DNA of 38,034 nt from an uncultured Bacteroidales bacterium (GTDB taxonomy: Bacteria > Bacteroidota > Bacteroidia > Bacteroidales > Bacteroidaceae): positions 1-38,034 of the forward strand of contig CADCLN010000029.1 in the NCBI GenBank assembly GCA_902802265.1, in the 5' to 3' direction. Position numbers and translations under genes: made by a program. Shown piece after piece: positions 15,501 to 23,810 of the stretch; positions within the stretch are counted from its first letter, which is position 1, and the number at the start of each line of letters is the position of its first letter. The notes under the pieces were generated by a model that did no database searches, was not told where the DNA came from, and saw only the letters and a list, made by a program, of their open reading frames with translations.

Positions 15501-16278
15501 CGTATTGGTACGCTATGGTCAGAAATTTCAGTTGGACAAACAACAAGCAGCCACCTCGCTCTTCGGCGCGATGGACTTCGGCAACGATGTCGTTCACCCT
15601 GCCATCCCCAAAAACTATGAAGAATGGGGAACTTTGGAAAAACTAAATAAGGAACGTGAACTCGTTGGCATCTACTTGAGTGCCCATCCATTGGACGAAT
15701 ACGCCATTGTCCTGAACCACGTTTGCAACACGCAGCTAGTTCAACTTGAGGACAAAGAGCCCCTGTCGAAACTGGAAGAACTGACCTTTGGCGGCATTGT
15801 GACCAACATCCGAGTGGGAGAGACCAAGAAAGGAAACCTTTACGGTATAGTAAAGATGGAAGATTTCTCAGGCGGCGGCGAAATAGCTCTCTTTGGCAAA
15901 GACTGGCTCGACTTCCACAATTGCTTCATCGAAGGAGCATCGCTCTTCATCCGAGCAAAAGTCGCACCCAGTAAATGGAAGGCGGGCGAATACAATTTAC
16001 AGCTAAAATCCATCGAATTACTCGCCGACATAAAGGATCGGCTCATTGAACGCATCACCCTCTTTGTACCCTTAGATAGACTCACGACGGAAATGGTACA
16101 GGATTTGGCAGAAATCGCCCATGAATGTCCAGGCGAGGCTGAACTCTACTTCCACGTGCACTCCGCAGACAGTATGCGAGCACGGCTGTTTTCGAGGAAA
16201 ATCAAAATCAGTGTCCAGAAACCGCTGATACACTTCTTTAACGAACACCCTGAAATTCAGTTTAAAATAAACGAGTAA
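12568..16278 (+). CDS. dnaE: DNA polymerase III subunit alpha
   Basis: This is the replicative polymerase catalytic subunit, 1236 residues from the ATG chosen here. A longer frame upstream adds 46 non-conserved residues that run through promoter-like DNA, so it is rejected as the start. The N-terminal PHP domain begins at once (HLHVHTQYSILDG). The polymerase aspartates are in PDIDTDFDDD (D469, D471, D473), preceded by GPGRGSAAGS. The RPGPMDYIP and KSHATCYSW blocks, a helix-hairpin-helix region and a C-terminal OB-fold follow. A possible -7 box TATCTTCG lies at 12536-12543, one base off consensus. trxA follows after 22 bases. Confidence 0.97.
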   Translation: MEDFIHLHVHTQYSILDGQANISKLVDKAIGNGMRGMAVTDHGNMFGIKEFFNYVSKVNKGKSPEEMFVPIFGCEVYCARRSLELKENNGIDNSGWHLILLAKNEVGYHNLIKIVSKAWVDGYYHRPRTDHKQLELHHEGIIASSACLAGEIPYYLRRGESNKAEESVRWFKNLFGDDFYIELMRHEVKDPMQRANRETFLEQKRIEPQLIELARKYNVKLICTNDSHFVNEDNAEAHDRLLCLSTGRDLDDPNRMLYSKQEWFKTKEEMNEVFSDIPEALANTIEILNKVEPYSIDHAPIMPFFEIPKEFGTEEEYRQRITEKDLFDEFTQDEKGNVVLSQEDAEKKIKKLGGYDKLYRIKFEADYLKKLTYDGAKKLYGDPVPPDIQEQLDFELHVMKTMGFPGYFLIVSDFIRAAREELDVRVGPGRGSAAGSAVAYCLGITRIDPIKYDLLFERFLNPDRISLPDIDTDFDDDGRSKVLQWVTDKYGAEKVAHIITYGTMATKLAIKDVARVQKVPLNISNALCKAIPDKLPNGKKMNLANAIECIPELRDAATSTDPLLRDTMRFAQMLENNVRNTGVHACGTIICRDPIDAWVPVSTADDKETGEKVRCTQYDGHVIEETGLIKMDFLGLKTLSILKEACENVRESLGVEVDIDQIDICDPATYQLYCDGRTVGTFQFESQGMQKYLRELQPHVFEDLIAMNALYRPGPMDYIPDFIDRKLGRKPITYDIPCMEKYLKDTYGITVYQEQVMLLSRQLADFTRGESDALRKAMGKKKKDIVDAMKPKFIEGGKKNGHDEKTLDKIWSDWEKFASYAFNKSHATCYSWVAFQTAYMKANFPAQYMAAVMSRSLANITDIRKLMDECKAVGINTLGPDVNESRLKFSVNTKGDIRFGMGGIKGVGESAVLSLIAEREKNGLFTSVYNFFERNNSNVCNKKSLEGLILSGAFDCFKELPREAYFAPVGTKGENYLDVLVRYGQKFQLDKQQAATSLFGAMDFGNDVVHPAIPKNYEEWGTLEKLNKERELVGIYLSAHPLDEYAIVLNHVCNTQLVQLEDKEPLSKLEELTFGGIVTNIRVGETKKGNLYGIVKMEDFSGGGEIALFGKDWLDFHNCFIEGASLFIRAKVAPSKWKAGEYNLQLKSIELLADIKDRLIERITLFVPLDRLTTEMVQDLAEIAHECPGEAELYFHVHSADSMRARLFSRKIKISVQKPLIHFFNEHPEIQFKINE

Positions 16279-16300
16279 AAACCTAAAACAGAAAAAGATT

Positions 16301-16615
16301 ATGATTATCAACGACAGCAATTTTGAAGCCGTGGTTGCCGAAGGCAAACCGGTTGTACTTGACTTCTGGGCTACTTGGTGCGGTCCTTGCCGCATGGTTT
16401 CCCCCATCATTGAAGCTTTGGCGGAAGAATATGCCGACAAAGTAACCATCGGAAAAGTAAACGTAGAAGAAGATGCAGATGAACTGACTCAGCACTTCGG
16501 CATCCGCAACATCCCCACCATCCTCTTCCTGAAGGATGGGCAACTGGTTGACAAATTGGTCGGTGCTGTGCCAAGAGCCACCATCGAGGAAAAAATCAAA
16601 GCCCTCCTGCCATGA
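16301..16615 (+). CDS. trxA: Thioredoxin
   Basis: A 104-residue classic thioredoxin with no signal peptide, so cytosolic. It reduces protein disulfides using electrons from thioredoxin reductase. The active site WCGPC is at residues 26-30, preceded by the buried D21 in LDFWATW, and the cis-proline loop is RNIPTILFLKDG. It starts 22 bases after dnaE and its stop overlaps the next start as ATGA, so the three genes form one unit. Confidence 0.95.
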   Translation: MIINDSNFEAVVAEGKPVVLDFWATWCGPCRMVSPIIEALAEEYADKVTIGKVNVEEDADELTQHFGIRNIPTILFLKDGQLVDKLVGAVPRATIEEKIKALLP

Positions 16616-16929
16616 GCACCATAGACAATGAAATCCTCCTCGGCGCTGAAGAGGATGCCAAGGAGGTAGCCTACATCCTGAACTACATCGGACAGGAAAA
16701 CCGAGAACGCTTCAGCGAAGACGACATCTACTACTGCCTTGATGTCTTCCTGGAATACCTCGAAACGCTGAACGATACCACAGACCCCGACGGCTATATC
16801 AACGTGGATGTCGTGGCTGCCGTGCGTTACATCGAAAAAAAGGCAAAGAAGGAGGGCATGGGGCCTTATGACCACGATGCTCTCATCCTTTTGGTTAACG
16901 GCGAACTGGAGTATAGCGAACAGGAGTAA
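16612..16929 (+). CDS. Small acidic conserved-looking protein of unknown function
   Basis: 105 residues, strongly acidic, with no signal peptide or membrane segment. It is predicted mostly helical, with motifs such as YILNYIGQENRERFSEDD and a C-terminal GPYDHDALILLVNGELEY. The start overlaps the thioredoxin stop as ATGA, which supports real translation and coupling. It ends exactly one base before the tsaE stop on the other strand. I do not recognise a named family. Coupling to thioredoxin suggests, but does not show, a cytosolic partner or regulator role. Confidence 0.8.
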   Translation: MSTIDNEILLGAEEDAKEVAYILNYIGQENRERFSEDDIYYCLDVFLEYLETLNDTTDPDGYINVDVVAAVRYIEKKAKKEGMGPYDHDALILLVNGELEYSEQE

Positions 16930-17340
16930 CTACATCTTTACAATCCTACTTCCATCTTTCTGCTCCTCGATAGCGACCTTTACGGTCTCTTCGGGGAGCA
17001 GTTTTTCGATGTATTCGGGCCACTCAATGAGGCAGAGGTGACCGCTGTAGAGGTAGTCTTCCAAACCGATGTCAAGAGCTTCCTGAAGGCTTTTTATGCG
17101 GTAGAAATCAAAGTGGTAGATGGGATTGCCAGTGCCGGAAAGGTATTCGTTGACGATGGCGAAGGTGGGAGAATTGACGGATTCTGTGACACCGAGTGCT
17201 TCACAGAGAGCACGGATAAAGGTGGTCTTGCCAGACCCCATCTGACCATAGAAGGCAAAGATGGTGCGGTCGCCCATAGCTGCGGCGAATTGCTGGGCCG
17301 CAGAGGGAAGGGAACTGAGCGTGGGGATTTTTAGGATCAT
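16930..17340 (-). CDS. tsaE: tRNA threonylcarbamoyladenosine biosynthesis ATPase TsaE
   Basis: A 136-residue P-loop protein that, with TsaB and TsaD, forms t6A at position 37 of ANN-decoding tRNAs. The Walker A motif is GQMGSGKTT (32-40), then the switch text SPTFAIVNEY, the HFDFYR motif and LIEWPEY, all diagnostic of TsaE. Length is normal. It lies 29 bases downstream of the transporter gene on the same strand. Its stop abuts the convergent small acidic gene with no spacer and no visible terminator. Confidence 0.95.
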   Translation of the reverse strand: MILKIPTLSSLPSAAQQFAAAMGDRTIFAFYGQMGSGKTTFIRALCEALGVTESVNSPTFAIVNEYLSGTGNPIYHFDFYRIKSLQEALDIGLEDYLYSGHLCLIEWPEYIEKLLPEETVKVAIEEQKDGSRIVKM

Positions 17341-17369
17341 AATAAGAAGGATTAGAAAAGAACAGGAAA

Positions 17370-18347
17370 CTACAACCCACGCCGGAAGAGGTTGGCCAGA
17401 ATGGTACCACTGATGGAGTGCCAGGCACAGCTGATGGCGCAGGGAACCACTGCCATGGGGTTGGTGGCGACAAAGAAGGTCATGGCAAGGTTGGTGCCAA
17501 GACCTGCGTTCTGCATTCCCACTTCTATCGAGAGCGTGCGCTTTTTAGCGAGGGAAAAGTGGCAGAAACGGCCGACGGTATAGCCCAGAACGTAGCCAAT
17601 GGTATTGTGCATGAAGACCATGCCAAAGGTAAGCAGGAAGAGCAGCAGACCGTTTTCTACTAAGGGGTCGTGAACGGTTGTAACCACTCCCCCGACAATG
17701 CAAGCAAGGCTGAGTACACTGACACCAGGCATACAGGATTGTATCTGGCGGAACACGTCTTTACTGCCCAGCCACAGATTCAGGCAGAAGCCAATGGCAA
17801 TGGGAATGATGGTGACAACAAGTATCTGCTGGAACATGCCCACAGCATCGACATCGACCCTTTCACCGGCAAGCCAAAGCACGAGGAGCGGTGTGAGGAC
17901 AGGCGCCAAGAGTGTACTGGCACACGTCATACCCACACTATAAGCCACATCTCCCCCACACAGGAAAGACATGATATTGCTGCTGACACCGCCTGGGCAA
18001 CAGCCCACTAAGATGATGCCGATAGCCATCGCCGTGGAATAGTCTGCAAAGGCGGGCACTTGGCTGAAGATCCACGTAAGCGTGAATGCCACCAATGGCA
18101 TGATGGTAAATTGAGCTAAAGCACCTATCAGAATATCAAGAGGACGACGAGCCAAAAGCCGAAAGTCTTCAGGAGTAAGTGTCAAGCCCATCGTGAGCAT
18201 AATAACACCTAAGATGATTGTCTGAATGTTACCTTTGACCCACGCAAAGAGCGGAGGATAGAAGAAGGTGACAATCGCCGTGAGAATGATGAACACGCTG
18301 GCTTTTGAAGCCAGCGTGTCGCTTAAGAATTTGAGGGTTCTATACAT
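17370..18347 (-). CDS. Bile acid:sodium symporter (BASS) family transporter
   Basis: 325 residues with about nine to ten hydrophobic helices. It carries the BASS family hallmarks: GLTLTPEDF after the second helix, the GCCPGGVSSNIMSFL segment with discontinuous helix residues that bind sodium and substrate, and a matching inverted-repeat half around NAGLGTNLA. It sits in the inner membrane and likely imports an organic anion with sodium. PanS-type ketopantoate or pantothenate precursor uptake is as plausible as bile acids; the substrate cannot be read from sequence. It follows the modular secreted protein by 27 bases and precedes tsaE by 29. Confidence 0.9.
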   Translation of the reverse strand: MYRTLKFLSDTLASKASVFIILTAIVTFFYPPLFAWVKGNIQTIILGVIMLTMGLTLTPEDFRLLARRPLDILIGALAQFTIMPLVAFTLTWIFSQVPAFADYSTAMAIGIILVGCCPGGVSSNIMSFLCGGDVAYSVGMTCASTLLAPVLTPLLVLWLAGERVDVDAVGMFQQILVVTIIPIAIGFCLNLWLGSKDVFRQIQSCMPGVSVLSLACIVGGVVTTVHDPLVENGLLLFLLTFGMVFMHNTIGYVLGYTVGRFCHFSLAKKRTLSIEVGMQNAGLGTNLAMTFFVATNPMAVVPCAISCAWHSISGTILANLFRRGL

Positions 18348-18360
18348 TATTTATAATGTA
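18343..18360. other. Perfect palindrome across the transporter start
   Basis: TACATTAT and ATAATGTA form perfect 8-base arms around TT, covering the transporter's ATG and its leader in the 27-base gap after the upstream gene. It could be an operator or an mRNA hairpin hiding the start; it could also be chance in AT-rich DNA. Confidence 0.4.
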
Positions 18361-18374
18361 AACAATAGGATGAA

Positions 18375-21350
18375 TTACTGTGCCAGATATTGGTCGATGA
18401 GGTTTGTGATGGTCGTAACAGTGATACCTTCCACACCGTCAAGATATTGGTCGATGAGAGCGGTGATGTCTTCAACGGTAATCACCTTCACTGGATGCAG
18501 TTCAGCACCTGCAGGCACTTCGTCGCTGACGTAGGTGAGTGTCCAGTTATCCAGCTTGAACCAGCCCTTGCCGCTGCCTTGAGCAATGCCGTCACGGTCT
18601 ATGTTATTGGTGCGGAAACCAATGAGGATATCACCCTTTTCTGCCAAACCGAAGGTGAGGCTGACCGTGTGTGAATAGTCGCTGCGTGGAGATTCACATT
18701 GGTAGCCACCATAAATGAGGTGAGGCACTTCGATGCCTTCTACGAGGTTGTCAATGGCGATAGCATCCTGCGCGTCTGCAGGCATATTGTTTGCGTAGTT
18801 GCCTTCGAATGAATACATGGCTACATAGTCGTTGGCGAAGATACGTTGGGTGGTGATGCAATAGCCTGCCCAGTTGTACTGCACGAGTACGTCGCACGTC
18901 AGCGTGTAGGTACCTGCTGGCATATTCTGGAGTGTCTGAGAAAGTTCAATTTCTGGAATGGTTCCGTTCCAGATACCCCACAGGTGGTCGCCGTCGGAGT
19001 ACTGGTGAGTAACTACTGTTCCATCTTCCAGTTCCACATTGATGTTGTCACCATTGTTGATGGCACACCAGCCTGTAATACCGGCTTCACGGGTTTCTGC
19101 AGCTGTTACGCACTGTGCACCGTTGACATAGAGGTTCCAGCCCTTCGGTGTGTTTTCTACGCCACCACTTGAGCCGCTACCTTGTGTAGAATAGTCCTCG
19201 AAAGAGGGATTCTGGATGTAGTCGGTCAGGTTCATACCTGGTTCGATTTCATCGCTCTGTATGCAGGCTTGCAAGGCTGCGTTGAGGACGGCAATAATGG
19301 AATCTACGGCTGCTTCGTCGGCAGCAGTACCATTTTGATAAGCATCTTCTGCCTCCATGATGATGTCAAGGTAATCGTTGGCACCCATCTTTTCGCCGTA
19401 CTGTTCCAAATACTGGTAGTGCTCTTCGATGGCATTACCAAGACGCTGATAGGTTTTTACAGAGGCATCGACCGTGGCCACAAGTTCGCGTGCGGCAAGT
19501 ATGGCACTGACCATCTCGTCGAGTGGGGTTTCTTCGGTAAGGCTTCCCATCTTATCGACAGCGGCTTCGAGTTCTGTAGCCACAGCTTCTGCCATGGGGT
19601 CACCGTTGGCGTTGATTTCCTGCAGGATGTCGCAATAGAAGTCATAAACAGCGATGGCATCAGCAGGAACGTAGCCCACCTTTTGAATCTTGAAGTTGTC
19701 GGTCTTGAACCAGCCATCGCCGCCAGCACCATTACTGCTTTGGCGGTTGGCTGCAGCAATATTGTTGTCAGTACGAACACCGAAAGTCAATGTGCCATCG
19801 TAAACGAAAGCACGTACTTCAACGGGCTGCAAGGTGCGGTCGGTCGTCAGTTCGGTCAGTCCGGCAAAGTCGTAAACCTCCGATTTGTCAAGCAGAGAAA
19901 GGTCGTATTCGTTCTCCATAGCAAAATAAGTGGAGTTGAGGTTACCGAAGATACGCTGGGTAGTACGACGGCTTCCGTTGCCATTGGCACCGACCATCAG
20001 ACCTGCGGTGATGATGTAGGTACCATTCTCCAGGCCATCAATGGTCTGAGAGATTTCGTAATTCGGGATGGAACCATTCCAGATGCCGAAGCCGTAGAGA
20101 CCATCCTTGATGTCGCCGTCACAGTCATCGTTCACGCCATGCCAAGCTGTAATGCCTGCTGCGCTCACTTCGTCGGCTGTGGTGACTTGCTGACCATTGA
20201 TGTAGATGTTCCATCCATAAGGTGGTGCTGCCACACTGCTGGTGCCGGCACCGTTCTGTGCACGGAGGTCTTCAAAGGACATATTCTTACCGAGGCTGGT
20301 CACGTCGCCAGTGCCCATGCTGTAGTCCACCTCAGCCTGCTTCAGGGTTTCAGTAGCAGCAAGGAGTGTGGCTGCATCAGTGGTCGTCGTGAAGATGTCC
20401 ATGGCGTTTGCGATGGCAGCATTGAGCACGTCATCATCTTCTTCGTTGAGCAAGATAGCATTCTCGATTTCCTGATAAAGCTCAATCTTGTTGTTCAGCA
20501 TGTCGGTGAGCGTCTGTGCTTCGTCTTCATTGAATTCGTCGCTCTCATAGAATGCCACGGCTGCTTCGAGGGTAAGCTGGAAGCCTTTGTCGTATTCGTC
20601 GAGGTCGCAGTAGTTCTCAGCAAAGTCGTTGATGAGTTTTACAACCTGCATGTCAGCCATGTAGGCAGGGATGCGCTCTACACTGACAAATCCCCAGTAG
20701 AAGGAAATGGAGTCGTTGGCTTCGAACTGGAGGTCACCGGTGTCTTCGTCGTAAATTTCATTGATACCGCCGAAACAGTCAGGATAGTACTGATTGCCAG
20801 GATAACTGGTGACGAAAAACTGGCAACCATTGTTCAGGTGCATACGGATGTCGCCGGTCGGGGTGTTGATGCCCTGAGCCAAGGCGTCGCTGTTGTTGCC
20901 TTCGCCCAGAATCAACTGGTAGTAGTTGTTTTCACGAAGGTCCACACCCCACTCCACGGGTTCGGTAGCCCTGAAGTTGACATTGGGACTGCCATCGGGA
21001 AAAGCCATGTAGAGCGTGATGGGCTTTTCTTCGGTGATGGGCTTGCCATCATCATCAATTTCACCAGTTTCCACCGTTTCGACACCAGGAATGGTGAACG
21101 ACCAAGTGCCGTTTTCATTCTGCTGAGCAGTGAAGGCATGGGTGGCATACTTTGAGTCTGCTTCGGGCAGGAAGTAGAGTGCTCCATCCCAACTGGTACG
21201 ACTCATGTACTGGTTGGCTGACATTGCCTGGTTGACAAGTACATACTGATGCCCGCTGACCAGTGTCTCGGGCTTCACTTTCGGCTCGACACCTGCCTGT
21301 GCGACAAGGGTAGCAGCCCAAAGTGCTGATAGTAAAATCTGTTTCTTCAT
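18375..21350 (-). CDS. Large secreted protein with duplicated carbohydrate-binding-like modules and dockerin-like tail
   Basis: 991 residues with a signal peptide ending near VAQA. Rough layout: a beta-rich N-terminal region with trefoil-like text (GHQYVLVNQA, about 25-220), an acidic helical segment (about 225-350), module 1 (about 355-557), a second helical segment (about 560-705), module 2 (about 712-940) and a dockerin-like tail (about 950-991). The two modules are clear duplicates: each opens with xSFEDxxxQ, contains GIWNG(T/S)IP, (I/L)SQT(I/L) and TTQRIF, and closes with GxGWFKxDNW or DNF. The jelly-roll pattern suggests glycan binding. No catalytic motif is seen. It is 75 bases downstream of the GH31 gene, so co-expression is likely. 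Function is inferred only. Confidence 0.85.
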   Translation of the reverse strand: MKKQILLSALWAATLVAQAGVEPKVKPETLVSGHQYVLVNQAMSANQYMSRTSWDGALYFLPEADSKYATHAFTAQQNENGTWSFTIPGVETVETGEIDDDGKPITEEKPITLYMAFPDGSPNVNFRATEPVEWGVDLRENNYYQLILGEGNNSDALAQGINTPTGDIRMHLNNGCQFFVTSYPGNQYYPDCFGGINEIYDEDTGDLQFEANDSISFYWGFVSVERIPAYMADMQVVKLINDFAENYCDLDEYDKGFQLTLEAAVAFYESDEFNEDEAQTLTDMLNNKIELYQEIENAILLNEEDDDVLNAAIANAMDIFTTTTDAATLLAATETLKQAEVDYSMGTGDVTSLGKNMSFEDLRAQNGAGTSSVAAPPYGWNIYINGQQVTTADEVSAAGITAWHGVNDDCDGDIKDGLYGFGIWNGSIPNYEISQTIDGLENGTYIITAGLMVGANGNGSRRTTQRIFGNLNSTYFAMENEYDLSLLDKSEVYDFAGLTELTTDRTLQPVEVRAFVYDGTLTFGVRTDNNIAAANRQSSNGAGGDGWFKTDNFKIQKVGYVPADAIAVYDFYCDILQEINANGDPMAEAVATELEAAVDKMGSLTEETPLDEMVSAILAARELVATVDASVKTYQRLGNAIEEHYQYLEQYGEKMGANDYLDIIMEAEDAYQNGTAADEAAVDSIIAVLNAALQACIQSDEIEPGMNLTDYIQNPSFEDYSTQGSGSSGGVENTPKGWNLYVNGAQCVTAAETREAGITGWCAINNGDNINVELEDGTVVTHQYSDGDHLWGIWNGTIPEIELSQTLQNMPAGTYTLTCDVLVQYNWAGYCITTQRIFANDYVAMYSFEGNYANNMPADAQDAIAIDNLVEGIEVPHLIYGGYQCESPRSDYSHTVSLTFGLAEKGDILIGFRTNNIDRDGIAQGSGKGWFKLDNWTLTYVSDEVPAGAELHPVKVITVEDITALIDQYLDGVEGITVTTITNLIDQYLAQ

Positions 21351-21425
21351 AAAAATGTTAGTTAGTTAGTTAATAAAAAGATTGACAAAGTCAATGATCT
21401 AATTCGTCATTCGTTGTTGCGGGGG
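21351..21425. other. Leader between GH31 and the modular secreted protein
   Basis: This 75-base gap holds four GTTA units (21357-21372) just before the ATG and a small hairpin, ATTGAC-AAA-GTCAAT (21381-21395). On the minus strand TGACTTTG (21386-21393) is one base from the -7 consensus, so a weak internal promoter is possible; no matching -33 box is seen. Confidence 0.4.
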
Positions 21426-23807
21426 TTATTTTACCGAGACAGCTTTCCCTGAATAAGTCACGGTCTTCTCTGTGCCTCCGATGATTCTCACACGGAAGGT
21501 GCGATTGGCAGGCATTCCGGCGAAGGTACCTGTGCGCTTGCCGATGGTAAGGGTGCGGCTGCGGTCGTTCCAGGTAAGCGGAATGGTGGAGTACTGGCCC
21601 TGCTCGTAGTTGTAGTTGTCGCCCTCGTCTTCGTAAAGAGTGAAAGAGGCATTGGCTCCAGGATAGACCACGAGTTCCAGGTTGTCATACTTGTTCTCAT
21701 TGGCGTACTGCACATCGGGACCCAGCGGCAGGATGGAACCGGCACGGACATAGAGGGGTGCATGACTGAGGGGTGCTGCTGCCTGAAGGGTCTGACCGCC
21801 GTCGAGTTTCTTGCCAGTCCAGTAGTCGTACCACTGTGCACCTGCGGGCAGATAAACCTGGTAAGTCTTGGCTTCGGTCCAGTTGACAGCTGCATAAGTC
21901 TCACGCTTGCCCTCCTTGCGGTCCCAACCAGACATGGGGTCGGTCTTCACAATCTTCTCCTGTGTGTAGAGCGGATCGAGTACGGGACAAACGAGGACAT
22001 TGCGACCAAACATATATTCACGGTTGTTGTTCCAAGTCTGCTTATCCTGCTTGAAATCCATGAAAAGAGCACGCATGAAACTGTCATCGTTCTTGCTGAC
22101 TTGCCATGATTGGCTATAGATGTAAGGCAGGAAACGATAACGAAGACGGACAGCATCGACCAGGGCTTCGTAAACGGGTTCACCAGGTTTGCCAAAGTAA
22201 TAGAGCTCACGATAGACCTCTGTGCCGTGGCTACGCATCATGGGCGTGAAGGCTCCGAACTGCATCCAGCGCACATAGAGTTCCTGATACTGCGGATTGC
22301 GTGTGCCCGAATTGGCACCCTGAGTGTTGTAACTACCAGCAAAAAATCCACCAATATCCACATTGACATGAGGGCAAGCTGTCAGCGTATAGTTCAGCAT
22401 GATAGGCACCTGCTTGCGCATATTTTCCCAACTGGACCCGATGTCACCCGACCATGTATTGGATCCGTAGCGTTGCTGTCCGGCAAAGTAGGAACGGGTG
22501 AGAATGAAGACACGCTTACCTGTATCGACAGCACGCTGATGGTCATACACACCACCCACAGTCATCAACGGGAAGGCATTGCGCACGCTGCGGTAACTAC
22601 CCATGGAGCACATTTCGTCCAGATCGCTGTCCTTGTAGCTGTGGTGGTCAGGGTCAGTCGAATCCATCCACCAGGCATCGATGCCCATCTTGTGCAGATT
22701 GGAGAGATACTTCCAGTAGATGTCACGAGCTTCTGAGCTGTAAGGGTCATAGACACGTACACCGCTGGGGTAGTCCATGCGTGGCGGCCAGAAAGAAAGT
22801 CCACTCTGCGGCCAAGTCTCGAAAGAAAACAGCAAGCCTTTTTCTTTCAATTCACGGAATGCTTTGGTTTCAGGACCAAACGATGCCCAGATGGAAATGC
22901 TCATGTGGGCATTCTGCTTGTGCACCTCGTCAATCATGCGCTGTGCCTGGCCAAAGTCTTCGTTGATAAACTCCATGGCGTTCCATGTGTAGTTGCTTCC
23001 CCAGTATTGCCAGTCCTGAATAATGCCGTCGAAAGGCACTTTCAGTTCACGGTATTTGCGTACAACCTCAAGCAGTTCCTGTTGGGATTTGTAGCGTTCA
23101 CGACTTTGATGAAAACCGTAGGTCCAGAGGGGCATCATGGGCACTTTGCCAGAGAGGTGACGCATCTCTCGGATAACGCCGTCGGCATCGCCACCATAGA
23201 TGAAGTAGTAGTCAACCAGCTTGCCGACTTCCGACTCCAGTTCCACGGTGCCAGCCTGACCCTCAGCCGGAGTAACCAGACGAGTGGGTGAATAGTTGTC
23301 CCAATAAATGCCGTAGCCCTTGATGGTCTGGTAGAAGTGAGCATAATCTTCCAGGTTGCTCTGCTCCATGCGGCGGTTTTCGCCGCGCTGGCTCATCTTG
23401 CCGTTCTGCAAAAGTCCTACACCATAAATGCCTTCATCTGCTCCCACAGTCCACGACTGCTTCACTTTGTAAGCACCTTTGTCGGGGCCGTTCTGAATGG
23501 GCGTGAATCCCCAGTTGCCTTCCTGTGTGAGCAGGTTGCCTTTGCTATCGGCAAAACTGACCTTGCCGTCCTTCACGGTGACGGTCAGCGCAGAGGATTT
23601 ATACACAGTTTCGCCGCCCTTTGTCGTTTTGCTCACCTTCACTTTTTCGGGAGTGGCAATGACGACGAGCGATTTCTTCTCCACGCTTTGTCCATTGTCC
23701 TTCACAATGCGCACGGTAGAGGGAGTGTAGAACTCCACCGTCTGTGCCCATGTAGCGACAGAAGCTAACAGGGCAGCCATAGTAAACAACGTCTTTGTCT
23801 TCATCAT
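21426..23807 (-). CDS. Secreted GH31 alpha-glycosidase (alpha-xylosidase or alpha-glucosidase)
   Basis: 793 residues with a signal peptide ending TWAQ (about 22). The N-terminal beta-sandwich (about 25-215) is followed by the GH31 TIM barrel (about 220-560) and C-terminal beta domains. The catalytic nucleophile is D382 in WWMDSTDP and the acid/base is D455 in TWSGDIGSSW. FDGIIQDWQYWG (259-270) and NVDIGGFFAG are further family blocks. The QDWQYWG signature occurs in Bacteroidetes alpha-xylosidases, but substrate cannot be decided from this. It follows the GH-A gene by three bases, which implies one mRNA and shared substrate. Unlike both neighbours it has no dockerin-like tail. Confidence 0.92.
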   Translation of the reverse strand: MMKTKTLFTMAALLASVATWAQTVEFYTPSTVRIVKDNGQSVEKKSLVVIATPEKVKVSKTTKGGETVYKSSALTVTVKDGKVSFADSKGNLLTQEGNWGFTPIQNGPDKGAYKVKQSWTVGADEGIYGVGLLQNGKMSQRGENRRMEQSNLEDYAHFYQTIKGYGIYWDNYSPTRLVTPAEGQAGTVELESEVGKLVDYYFIYGGDADGVIREMRHLSGKVPMMPLWTYGFHQSRERYKSQQELLEVVRKYRELKVPFDGIIQDWQYWGSNYTWNAMEFINEDFGQAQRMIDEVHKQNAHMSISIWASFGPETKAFRELKEKGLLFSFETWPQSGLSFWPPRMDYPSGVRVYDPYSSEARDIYWKYLSNLHKMGIDAWWMDSTDPDHHSYKDSDLDEMCSMGSYRSVRNAFPLMTVGGVYDHQRAVDTGKRVFILTRSYFAGQQRYGSNTWSGDIGSSWENMRKQVPIMLNYTLTACPHVNVDIGGFFAGSYNTQGANSGTRNPQYQELYVRWMQFGAFTPMMRSHGTEVYRELYYFGKPGEPVYEALVDAVRLRYRFLPYIYSQSWQVSKNDDSFMRALFMDFKQDKQTWNNNREYMFGRNVLVCPVLDPLYTQEKIVKTDPMSGWDRKEGKRETYAAVNWTEAKTYQVYLPAGAQWYDYWTGKKLDGGQTLQAAAPLSHAPLYVRAGSILPLGPDVQYANENKYDNLELVVYPGANASFTLYEDEGDNYNYEQGQYSTIPLTWNDRSRTLTIGKRTGTFAGMPANRTFRVRIIGGTEKTVTYSGKAVSVK

Positions 23808-23810
23808 GTC

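Noticed and set aside
19182-21155. 657-codon open frame on the plus strand, opposite the modular secreted protein
   Set aside because: It is the antisense of a gene with clear signal peptide, duplicated modules and operon context; its translation has no domain-like text. Long antisense frames arise here from codon bias.
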